Assembly: GCA_903895595.1 (NCBI GenBank)
Contig: CAITUP010000101.1
Span: 1-32,038, forward strand
Reading direction: 5' to 3'
Length of the DNA stretch: 32,038 bases
From: an uncultured Acetobacteraceae bacterium
GTDB lineage: Bacteria; Pseudomonadota; Alphaproteobacteria; Acetobacterales; Acetobacteraceae
The notes beneath the pieces are model-generated. The model was not told the DNA's origin, did not search any database, and saw only the letters and a list, made by a program, of their open reading frames with translations. Shown in pieces: positions 7,500-14,270 of the stretch. How positions within the stretch are numbered: position 1 is the stretch's first letter; every line of letters starts with the position of its first letter. A program made the position numbers and the translations under genes.

Positions 7500-8915
7500 C
7501 TAAAGATCCATGCCCGATACCGGCAACCCCAGGGAACACTGGATCGCGGCCGCGTCGCCCGCCGCTGCGCCCGCCAGCGTTGCCTCCGCCAGAGGCCACA
7601 GCGCCCAGCCGGGATCGGTGGGAAACACCGCCGCGATCTGCCCGTGATCCAGCCGCAACCAATGCCACACCGTCCCGCGGGCGGAGGCGGCGTAGCCGAT
7701 CCCCTCCCCGCTGTTCGCCGGCAAAGCGATGGCCAGCGGCCCCTCCGGCAACGCCGAGAGTAGACCGATGCAGGCCTCGGTATCCCGCGCGATCGCATCC
7801 AGGCGAGCACTGCATCGCGCCGCGGCATCGCCGCCGAACCGGCCGGCCTCGGCCACAATGCCTTCGACGCCCAGCGTTTCCACCAATTGCCGGTCCGCCA
7901 CACCCAGGCCGCTCAACCGAGCGGCCAGCAGGCCGTTGCCGAACAACCGGCGAATCGCGAGAAGCGACTCGGCCAGCCCGTCCAGCACTTGGCGCAGCAC
8001 CGACAGCCCGTTGGCGTCCGGCTCCCCGGCGACGCCGCCGGGCACTACGCCATCCATCATCAGCCGGTGCCCGAACGCGCCGGCCAAGCCGCGCCGCACA
8101 TATTCCTGCTGCTCGCCGCAGTACCCATGCGCCCGCGCATCGCCGAGTAGACCGGCGAGGGAGGTCAGATCGTCCAAAAGGGTCGCGATCCGTTCCAAGC
8201 CCCCCATCAGCGACCGAAGTGCCACGGCGCGCGGCGGGGCCTGGAGGGTCAGTGCCATCTCTGTCGCGACCGCGAAGGCGACCGAATGCGCGACCGTCGC
8301 ATCCCCGGCCAGGCGCGCGGCGAAACGGGCGGCGACCCGGGGCGACTTGCCGCGCATCAACAGGAGTGTGCCTTTGTGGGTGTAGCCCAGCCGGCTTTCC
8401 GCCCGCACGATCCGGGTGCCGTCCAGGGTCAGGCGCAGGTGCCCGGCTTCTCCGATTCCGGCGGTCAGCGGCCCGATGGGCCACTGCATGAAGGTGCCAT
8501 CTCCGACCTCTTGGAACTCCGGCGGTTCGGCCGCGACGGACGGTGGCCCGGGCCGCGCCGCCATGACGGCGGTTTGCGGCCAATGTCCGTGATCCAGCCA
8601 GGGGCGCGTATCGCCGCCGGCGGGCACGTGGCCCCAGAGATCGTGGATCGTCCGCTCGTACCACGCCGCCACCGGGTGCCAGATCGACAGGGCCGGATAG
8701 GAACCGTCGTCGGGTGCGACCGAAACCGGCAGGATCAGGCCGGAGGGACGGTGGCGATACAGCGCGTAAACCCGAGCGGTATCGGCCCAGGCGGACAGCA
8801 GCGTCACCGGGTCGCGCGCCAGGGCCGACCATTGCAACGCCGTGAGGTCGAAGCGCGCCCAAGGCTGGCAGGCCTCCATCGTCGCGTCGCGCAGGGCGGG
8901 CGGCAGCATGTTCAT
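7500..8915 (-). CDS. HyfG-like large subunit (NuoC-NuoD fusion) lacking nickel-ligand cysteines
   Basis: This 471-residue protein has the HycE/HyfG layout. The N-terminal NuoC-like domain includes YERTIHDLWGHVPAG (about 86-100), followed by the NuoD/hydrogenase large-subunit domain from about 140, with FMQWPIGPL and RLGYTHKGTLLLMRGK. In true [NiFe] enzymes the next block is RICGIC...H; here it is RLAGDATVAH (201-210), so both proximal nickel ligands are Ala (203, 206). The C-terminal DPCxxC is also missing: the end reads IQCSLGLPVSGMDL with a single unpaired Cys. It therefore cannot hold a normal NiFe site. This matches energy-converting hydrogenase-related (Ehr) complexes. ATG 8915 overlaps the upstream stop (ATGA) and has GGAGG upstream. 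Confidence 0.88.
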   Translation of the reverse strand: MNMLPPALRDATMEACQPWARFDLTALQWSALARDPVTLLSAWADTARVYALYRHRPSGLILPVSVAPDDGSYPALSIWHPVAAWYERTIHDLWGHVPAGGDTRPWLDHGHWPQTAVMAARPGPPSVAAEPPEFQEVGDGTFMQWPIGPLTAGIGEAGHLRLTLDGTRIVRAESRLGYTHKGTLLLMRGKSPRVAARFAARLAGDATVAHSVAFAVATEMALTLQAPPRAVALRSLMGGLERIATLLDDLTSLAGLLGDARAHGYCGEQQEYVRRGLAGAFGHRLMMDGVVPGGVAGEPDANGLSVLRQVLDGLAESLLAIRRLFGNGLLAARLSGLGVADRQLVETLGVEGIVAEAGRFGGDAAARCSARLDAIARDTEACIGLLSALPEGPLAIALPANSGEGIGYAASARGTVWHWLRLDHGQIAAVFPTDPGWALWPLAEATLAGAAAGDAAAIQCSLGLPVSGMDL

Positions 8916-10063
8916 CGCAGGACCTCCGTCGCCGACACCCGCAGCCAGGCGGCGCAAAAATCCGGCAGGCAGAACCCCACCAGCAGCGCCAGGACAACCG
9001 GCACCCAAGCCGCCGCCCAGCGATCCGCCGCGACGATGCGGGGCGGGGTCAGGTGCGCGATGGCGCTCCATCCCATGGCCGCCAGCGACGGCAGCACCAC
9101 GGCCAGAACCCACGGCGATTGCCGGCCAACGGCGAGAACAAGAAGGGCCAAACCGGGGAATACGCCAAACGGCGGTAGCCCGGCGCGCGCAGCGGCGGCC
9201 ACCGTGGCCGAGACCCCCTGCCCTTTCGCCAACTCGACGGCGGATTGTCCGAACACCGCCAGCAGCGTCAGGATCAGGCCGGCGAATACAGCTTCCGGGC
9301 TGCGCAATCCGAACGCCAGTGCAATCGCCGCCGTATGGCCCAGCGCGAGCCAGTTCGTCCTTGGTCCCGCGCCTTCTTTGCCCGTCATGGTTCGCGAAGG
9401 CGGACCACCCACGCCTTGCGGTGCCGATCTCGATGAAGTCGTGGGTGGCCCGCCTTCGCGGAGCATGACGGTTTTAGCGCTTAGCACCGCGCAGACAGCC
9501 AGCCCCGTCCCGCCGACCGCAATCAGTTCGGGTCCCGCGAAGCGCAGCGCCAGCAGCGGCACCAAGGGCAGGAGCGCGGGTACCGCGACCGCCAAAGCCG
9601 CCAGTCCCAGTACGGCGCAACCTGACGTCAGATGCGACGGCGGCAGGATGGCGCCGAACAGCACCAGCCCCAGAGCCGAACCGGTCAGAGGCACGCGATA
9701 CCAGACCAAAGGCAGCCGAGGCGCCAACCCCGCCGCCACCGCCAGGGCCAGACCGGCATTCATGATCGCCGGATGCCCCCCGAGCGCCGCCAGCAGCATC
9801 CCGGCCAGCACGATCTGCCGCGCGATCCGGCCGAACGTGTCGATCTCCGCCACACCCGGCGCGACGGCGGCGGCGGCCACCGCAATGGCCGCGAAAGCGC
9901 TGAAGCGATCCGTACCGAGGAACGGCAGCGTCCACCACGGCATAACCAGCGCCGCCGCCAAAGTCAGCCACGTCCCCACGGCATCCACGCGCCGCCGCGT
10001 GCGGTCCGAACCGGGAATGGCCAGCGCCGCCGCCGTGAACAAAGGAACCACGGCGGCGATCAT
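8912..10063 (-). CDS. HyfF-like antiporter-type membrane subunit with in-frame palindrome
   Basis: This is a 383-residue polytopic membrane protein related to HyfF/NuoN, shorter than HyfF (about 525). The region TNWLALGHTAAIALAFG aligns by eye with the KRLLAYSSIEHMGIIALGFG block of the family. The middle-channel block LNHALAKSLLF is replaced by LAVFGQSAVELAK, and the TM5 Glu region reads LALAVAAGL, so the residues that form the proton path are gone. A palindromic repeat (9383-9470) adds about 30 residues, with GGPPTTSSRS and GGPPSRTMT, in the loop just before the LALGH helix, with the frame preserved. ATG 10063 overlaps the HyfE-like stop by 4 bases; an ATG at 10075 is the alternative. Confidence 0.75.
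   Translation of the reverse strand: MIAAVVPLFTAAALAIPGSDRTRRRVDAVGTWLTLAAALVMPWWTLPFLGTDRFSAFAAIAVAAAAVAPGVAEIDTFGRIARQIVLAGMLLAALGGHPAIMNAGLALAVAAGLAPRLPLVWYRVPLTGSALGLVLFGAILPPSHLTSGCAVLGLAALAVAVPALLPLVPLLALRFAGPELIAVGGTGLAVCAVLSAKTVMLREGGPPTTSSRSAPQGVGGPPSRTMTGKEGAGPRTNWLALGHTAAIALAFGLRSPEAVFAGLILTLLAVFGQSAVELAKGQGVSATVAAAARAGLPPFGVFPGLALLVLAVGRQSPWVLAVVLPSLAAMGWSAIAHLTPPRIVAADRWAAAWVPVVLALLVGFCLPDFCAAWLRVSATEVLR
9383..9470. repeat. Palindromic repeat inserted in a coding sequence
   Basis: This 88-bp inverted repeat lies within the HyfF-like gene. Its arms, 9383-9412 and 9441-9470 (30 bases, three mismatches), run from CGTCATG inward to CCACCCAC, around a 28-base centre. The centre of each arm has GCGAAGGCGG. 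Like the intergenic element at 2427-2507 it is bounded by GTCATG and CATGAC. It is read through in frame, giving the peptide MLREGGPPTTSSRS...GGPPSRTMT. Confidence 0.85.
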
Positions 10064-10548
10064 GGGCGCCGCCATTCGGACGCGACCAACGCCGCATACG
10101 CCAATCCCGGGATAACCGGCACGATCCCCGCGACCCGTTCGGCATCGCCCAGCCCCAACGCCGCCAGCCCGATGCCGGTCTGCATCGCCAGCAACCCCGC
10201 GACTTGCGTTACCCGGTCCCGCGATACCGCGGCCGTCAGCATACCCAACAACATCGCCGCCAGCGGCAGGCTTTCGTACACCGCCAGAGCCGCCAAAGCC
10301 GCCCCGACCGCCAGGGCCACCGGTTGACTCAGCCGAGGCCGGCGGGCCGGCACCGGCGGCAGGCGCCACAACAGCCAAGGCAAACCGCAGGCATTCAACA
10401 CCAGAATCGCCGCGCCCTCGGTCAAAACCCCGTCGCCGGCCGCGACACCGGCCAGCACCGCTGCCTGCACGGCCACGACCACCAGCACTGCCGCACGCTG
10501 CCGCATTGCGAGCAAAGCTAGGCCCAGCGCGAGAATCACACCGCTCAC
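10060..10548 (-). CDS. HyfE-like membrane subunit
   Basis: This 162-residue hydrophobic protein has about six membrane segments and sits in the position of HyfE in hydrogenase-4 type operons (HyfE is related to NuoK). HyfE proteins are usually near 215 residues, so this one is short. The block RDRVTQVAGLLAMQTGIGLAALG resembles the HyfE segment before its conserved helix pair. The GTG at 10548 overlaps the HyfC-like TGA (GTGA); no strong ribosome site is seen, consistent with coupled translation. Assignment rests partly on gene order. Confidence 0.75.
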   Translation of the reverse strand: MSGVILALGLALLAMRQRAAVLVVVAVQAAVLAGVAAGDGVLTEGAAILVLNACGLPWLLWRLPPVPARRPRLSQPVALAVGAALAALAVYESLPLAAMLLGMLTAAVSRDRVTQVAGLLAMQTGIGLAALGLGDAERVAGIVPVIPGLAYAALVASEWRRP

Positions 10549-11426
10549 AACAACCCAACCCCGGCCGAGACGGCCCCGAACGCCAAAGCCAACCGGCGCA
10601 AAGCAGGAGACGGTCGCGCACCCCCGACCACGCGCAACGCCGCGACCGCCAGTGCCGCCAGTCCCACGCGTCCACCCCACGCGGCCAGCCCCACAAGCCA
10701 ATCCAGCGGCCCTCCATCGGCCGGCGCCATCCCGAACGGCAGCGCCAACCCGCCCACCAGATCGCACCACATCAGCAGCCGGACCTGCTTTGCGATCCGG
10801 CTCAGCGCGAGGTCGCGGGCGCTGTAGGCGTTTTCCAGGACGGGCTGCACCACCGCCTCCCCGGCCACCAACGCCAGCGCAGCGACCGCCAGAACGGCGG
10901 CGGGATCGGTCAGGAGCGTACCGTCCATCCCCGCCACGACGATCCGGTCGAGACCGCCGCCCGACAGCGACAGCACGAACAGCGCCAACAAAAGCGCGGT
11001 TTCGGTGAACACTGCCGCCTGAGCGGCCTCGGCCGCCGCGATACCGCCCTCGGCGGTGCCGGAATCCATCGCCGCCAGCACCGGGACGACGCGCATCGCC
11101 ACCAGCAGCGCCGCGATGACGATGGGATCGGCCAAAGGCGCCAGCGCCATGCCCAGCATGAAGGAGGACACCAGCGCCGCGCATAAAACAGCCAGCACCA
11201 CGGACACCGACGGCGCGACGGCGCTCACCGCCGACGCGCTCGAAGCTCGCACCGGCGCCTTCGCGAACAGCCGCGCGACATCCCACCAAGGCTGCATGAC
11301 CGAGGGCGCCGCCCGTCCGCCGAACCATGCCGCCAGAGCCTCCACGACGCCGGTCAGAACCGGCGCCGCCGCCAACATCAGCACGAGGTGCAGCAACTGC
11401 CCAACGCAGGCCACCAGAATACTCAT
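10545..11426 (-). CDS. HyfC/HycD (NuoH-like) membrane subunit
   Basis: This 293-residue membrane protein of the NuoH/HycD/HyfC family anchors the peripheral arm of complex I-like enzymes. Recognisable blocks are QPWWDVARLFAKAPV (about 45-60), corresponding to QPYRDLLRLFRK in HycD, and LENAYSARDLALSRIAKQVRLLMW near residue 190, corresponding to LEYSGRDLALIEWA. The protein has about eight hydrophobic helices. The ATG at 11426 overlaps the HyfB-like stop by 4 bases. The acidic loop of quinone-reducing NuoH is not obvious, as in hydrogenase-type members. Confidence 0.82.
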   Translation of the reverse strand: MSILVACVGQLLHLVLMLAAAPVLTGVVEALAAWFGGRAAPSVMQPWWDVARLFAKAPVRASSASAVSAVAPSVSVVLAVLCAALVSSFMLGMALAPLADPIVIAALLVAMRVVPVLAAMDSGTAEGGIAAAEAAQAAVFTETALLLALFVLSLSGGGLDRIVVAGMDGTLLTDPAAVLAVAALALVAGEAVVQPVLENAYSARDLALSRIAKQVRLLMWCDLVGGLALPFGMAPADGGPLDWLVGLAAWGGRVGLAALAVAALRVVGGARPSPALRRLALAFGAVSAGVGLL

Positions 11427-13090
11427 CGCACCGCCGCCAAGACAGCCAACAGCACCGCGACCGCCGCCAGCAGCAGCGGCAACCCCGCGACACGCGGCAC
11501 CCGCCAGCGTGGTTTCGTCCAAGCCAGCTCGGGTAAAAAACCGCCGGCGGATTGGGTCAGAGGCTCCCCGAACGGCAGCCAGGGCGGCGAGGGCGCGAAG
11601 CCCTCATTCCACGCCGGCACCACCCGGTGTCCGGCCCCGCCCCGCCGCCGCACCGCCCAAACCACCGCGCCGCCAATAACCACCGCCAAGAACAACAGCG
11701 GCAACGCCGGGAGCGGACCGAACCACCCGACGCGCTCCCCCATCGGCACCCCGGCCAACTGACCGATCGCCCCATCCGCCAGCATCAGCACTGGCCCTGG
11801 CAACACGCCCATCGCCAGGATCGCAACCGACAGCGCCCACGGCCCCGGCCGCGCCGCCTTCGGAATATCCATGGCGCCGGCCGTCCGGGGCCCCCTCGGC
11901 CGCCCGAGGAACGCCACGCCGAACAGCCGCACCAGCGCCACGCCGGACAGCACCGCCGACAGTGCCAGCGCCGCCGCAACGCCGGCCAACCAAATCCCGC
12001 GCGGCGCCGCCGCCAAGGCCTGCAACTGGAGCCAGAACGTCACGAACCCCCCGCCGAACGGCAGCACCGCTCCGGCGAACAGGACGGCGGCCAGGGCGGT
12101 TGCGACCCAGGGCATCGAATGGATCAGGCCGCCCAGCGATGTCAGCCGCCGGCTACCCGCGTTGGCGAGGACGGCGCCCGCCACCATCTGCCCGAGCGCG
12201 CCGGACAGGCTTTGGCTCAGTGCGGCGAACAGCGCGGCTGCCACCGCCAAAGTCGTCAACGCCGGCAGATCGCCGGCTTTACCTACCAGCGCCAAGCCGA
12301 CGCCGATGGCCGCGAGGCCGCTCTGCCGTTCGGTGAGTCCCTCCAAACAGGTGTCGGTTTCCGCCCCGGTCGCGGCGCGCCAGCCGCCGAACATCGCGCC
12401 CGCGGACCCGGCCGCGAGCAGCGCCATGCCGACCCAAACCGGCGGCGACGGTCCGCCGAGGTCCAGCGCGAACCGCAGCAGCAAATATACGAACAACGGC
12501 CGCGCCGCGCCGAACGCCAGCGCGGCGGGTCCCATCAGCGCCAAAGCCCAGAACATCCAGGAGCGGTCCAATTCGGCCCGCACGGCGTCGAACGAAACCC
12601 CGACCAGCGCCAGCGCGGCGAAACAGGCCAACGCCCCCAGTCCCGCGATCCCGAGGCTTTTTGGGACATGACCAGTCCCCACCGCCAACGCCAGCCCAAG
12701 CGTCAGCGCGGTCCCGTCCGCTGCCAGGATCGTCAGCACTACCCCCGCCAGCCGCAACGCGAGGGTCCCGGCCTCTGCCCCAGCGGTCTCAGCCGCGAAC
12801 GCGATCCGGGCGGTGCCAGCGAGGAAAGCGACGGTCAAAAAAAGAGCCGCCAGGGGATCGAGCGCCAAACGCAGCGCCATCCCCGGCAGCCCCAACGGCA
12901 ACCCGACACCATCCGGCTCGGCCCGCATCGCCAACGCCAGCAGCGATAACATCGACCCCAGCCCCGCCAGCGCGGTACCGGCCAGCCCGATCGCCGGCCG
13001 AACCCGGCGCGCGACGAACCCTGCCGCCGCCCCCAACGCCGTAAGGGCCACGACGATGCCAAGGAGCAGCGGCAGGATCGGATCGGTCAC
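11423..13090 (-). CDS. HyfB/NuoL-like antiporter-type membrane subunit, first gene of operon
   Basis: This is a 555-residue polytopic membrane protein with about fourteen helices, of the Mrp-antiporter/NuoL-M-N/HyfB superfamily. The block GSRRLTSLGGLIHSMP matches the G.R.L..LGGL...MP signature after the central helix of HyfB. In the helix before it, the usual NHALFKSLLFLGAGAVLH reads SQSLSGALGQMVAGAVLA, so the conserved His and Lys of the ion channel are lost. The C-terminus (WNEGFAPSPPWLPFGEP) is HyfB-like. The start is a GTG at 13090 without a strong ribosome site. It heads six tightly overlapping genes in the order HyfB, C, E, F, G, I. No ferredoxin (HyfA/H) or maturation gene is in the window. 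Confidence 0.85.
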   Translation of the reverse strand: MTDPILPLLLGIVVALTALGAAAGFVARRVRPAIGLAGTALAGLGSMLSLLALAMRAEPDGVGLPLGLPGMALRLALDPLAALFLTVAFLAGTARIAFAAETAGAEAGTLALRLAGVVLTILAADGTALTLGLALAVGTGHVPKSLGIAGLGALACFAALALVGVSFDAVRAELDRSWMFWALALMGPAALAFGAARPLFVYLLLRFALDLGGPSPPVWVGMALLAAGSAGAMFGGWRAATGAETDTCLEGLTERQSGLAAIGVGLALVGKAGDLPALTTLAVAAALFAALSQSLSGALGQMVAGAVLANAGSRRLTSLGGLIHSMPWVATALAAVLFAGAVLPFGGGFVTFWLQLQALAAAPRGIWLAGVAAALALSAVLSGVALVRLFGVAFLGRPRGPRTAGAMDIPKAARPGPWALSVAILAMGVLPGPVLMLADGAIGQLAGVPMGERVGWFGPLPALPLLFLAVVIGGAVVWAVRRRGGAGHRVVPAWNEGFAPSPPWLPFGEPLTQSAGGFLPELAWTKPRWRVPRVAGLPLLLAAVAVLLAVLAAVR

Positions 13091-13142
13091 CCGGCCACGC
13101 TAGCAGAGGCGCGCCGGAGTCGGCTTGTCCGATCCCCGCGGA

Positions 13143-13391
13143 TCAATGCACCGAAAGCGGAAACATCTCGTGCTGGACGATCGCCGCCATCGCGACGTCG
13201 CGGTCGGCCGCCATCGCCATCGGAGTACCGTCGGCGGCGTGGATCGCGAAGCCGTTCTGCCCGTTCACCAAGACCGGCTTCACATAGGCGATCTGCGACA
13301 CGCCGAGCTGGGCGAGTTGTTCGGCGGACAGATGACGGATGTCGAAGGACGCCACGGGGGTGGCGGTATCGGTGTTCTGTTCGGTTGTCAT
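13143..13391 (-). CDS. DUF1150 family protein
   Basis: This 82-residue protein is of the alphaproteobacterial DUF1150 family: FDIRHLSAEQLAQLGVSQIAYVKPV, then FAIHAADGTPMAMAADRDVAMAAI. The ATG at 13391 has AGGAG nine bases upstream and starts 25 bp after the hsp20 stop, so both are on one transcript. DUF1150 genes are commonly found directly after small heat-shock genes in this class; the function is not known, and a link to protein quality control is inferred from context. Confidence 0.88.
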   Translation of the reverse strand: MTTEQNTDTATPVASFDIRHLSAEQLAQLGVSQIAYVKPVLVNGQNGFAIHAADGTPMAMAADRDVAMAAIVQHEMFPLSVH

Positions 13392-13416
13392 GATCGTAAT
13401 CTCCTGTCCCGCGTGT

Positions 13417-13884
13417 TCAATTCCGGTCCACCGATCCGTCGACCACCTGGGTGATCGCCGCACCGTTGGCTTTACGTGGCTGCGTAATGGGGATGGTCTT
13501 CACCCGGATCTCCGGCTGCGGCCGAGCGAGGTCGATGTGCAAAAGACCGTTGTCGAGCCAGGCGCCCTTCACCTCGATCCCTTCCGCCAGCACGAAGGCG
13601 CGCTGGAACTGCCGGGCCGCGATGCCGCGGTGGATGAAGACGCGCCCCTGGCTGTCGTCGGTCTGCCGGCCACGGATCACCAGTTGGTTGTCTTCCTGGG
13701 TGATCTGCAGGTCTTCCATCGTGAAACCCGCCACGGCCAGGGAGATACGCAACCCCGTGTGGCTGATCTGTTCGATATTGTAGGGCGGATAGCCGTCGGA
13801 CGCGGTCTTGGACGCGCGTTCGATCATCTGTTCGAGATGGTCGAAACCGAGGAACAGCGGCGAGGTAAACATGCGGGTCGTCAT
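13417..13884 (-). CDS. Small heat-shock protein, Hsp20/IbpA family
   Basis: This 155-residue alpha-crystallin-domain chaperone binds unfolding proteins for later refolding by DnaK/ClpB. The alpha-crystallin domain runs from about residue 35 (YPPYNIEQISHTGLRISLAVAGF) to 135, with FQRAFVLAEGIEVKGAWLDNGLLHIDLARP as its C-terminal strands; the I-x-I/V tail motif is in IRVKTIPI. The start at ATG 13884 has GGAGGGGG seven bases upstream. The upstream leader may act as a temperature-sensing RNA. It is co-transcribed with the DUF1150 gene. Confidence 0.93.
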   Translation of the reverse strand: MTTRMFTSPLFLGFDHLEQMIERASKTASDGYPPYNIEQISHTGLRISLAVAGFTMEDLQITQEDNQLVIRGRQTDDSQGRVFIHRGIAARQFQRAFVLAEGIEVKGAWLDNGLLHIDLARPQPEIRVKTIPITQPRKANGAAITQVVDGSVDRN

Positions 13885-13954
13885 AGGTGGCCCCCTCCAG
13901 CGAGCGAAGCGTGGTCCGACTCCCGTTATGGCGAGCCGGTCGTGCGGTATTTTG
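13885..13954 (-). promoter_or_regulatory. Possible ROSE-like RNA thermometer leader and promoter of hsp20
   Basis: Read on the minus strand, a weak promoter TTGCAA (13976-13971), 16 bases, CAAAAT (13954-13949) would give a leader of about 57 bases. The leader has one hairpin (13933-13939 pairing with 13916-13922, CCGGCUC/GAGUCGG) followed by CUUCGCUCGCUGGAGG, where CUUC can pair with GGAG of the ribosome site. ROSE thermometers of rhizobial small heat-shock genes have a U(U/C)GCU stretch pairing with the ribosome site; UCGCU is present here. Inference from position and pattern. Confidence 0.4.
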
Positions 13955-14034
13955 TCATTCGGGTTGCGGGTTGCAAGGGGGAATATCGTGGGAATTTCCC
14001 GAGTAGCGCGACACGGCCAAAGCCTCGGGATGAC
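13954..14034. repeat. Third GTCAT...ATGAC-bounded element, diverged
   Basis: This 81-bp stretch begins GTCATTCGGG and ends CTCGGGATGAC. The end sequences are weak inverted repeats (7 of 11). Its length equals that of the element at 2427-2507 and its ends match the other two, but the interior is not a clean palindrome. Membership of the same family is tentative. It overlaps the proposed hsp20 promoter. Confidence 0.4.
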
Positions 14035-14075
14035 GGCATGAACCGCGAAAGCCGACGCAATCCGCGAAACGGTCG

Positions 14076-14098
14076 CGCAAAATGCGTCGCAATTTGCG
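14076..14098. promoter_or_regulatory. Imperfect palindrome, possible operator
   Basis: CGCAAAATGCG, one base, CGCAATTTGCG: two 11-base half-sites in inverted orientation with one mismatch, plus internal CGCA/TGCG symmetry. It lies between divergent genes, about 170 bp from the PEP-CTERM start and 190 bp from hsp20. The binding protein is unknown. Confidence 0.3.
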
Positions 14099-14270
14099 AA
14101 ACCGATGTCGCTGGATACAAGCGTACAGGCCACGCACCCCGCATTATCTCTTTGTTTTAACGCGGTATTCCGACCAGTATAGCCCCCGCCTTTGGCCGTC
14201 GTATCTCCGCCAGTCCCTGGCACATCCCTTGCGGATACCCCAGCAGCCTCATCTGCCGGAGTGTCCGAAC

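Larger units (their letters stand above)
13885..14270. other. Gene-free stretch between hsp20 and the PEP-CTERM gene
   Basis: These 386 bases hold the hsp20 leader, a GTCAT...ATGAC-bounded element (13954-14034), an imperfect palindrome (14076-14098) and, probably, the promoter of the PEP-CTERM gene. A weak candidate is TATAGC at 14178-14183, with TTTAAC 16 bases before it. Open frames across it are not convincing. Confidence 0.5.

Noticed and set aside
10064-10717. An N-terminal extension of the HyfF-like gene to 10717
   Set aside because: The extra part is Gly/Arg-rich shadow sequence of the HyfE-like and HyfC-like genes in another frame; the 4-base overlap start at 10063 fits the operon.
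6992-13090. A working [NiFe] hydrogenase-4 or formate hydrogenlyase
   Set aside because: The nickel-ligand cysteines of the large subunit are missing and no ferredoxin, formate dehydrogenase or maturation genes are present in the window.
13955-14160. Short minus-strand open frames upstream of hsp20 as a longer heat-shock protein N-terminus or separate gene
   Set aside because: They overlap the repeat element and promoter region, and the family start with a strong ribosome site is at 13884.
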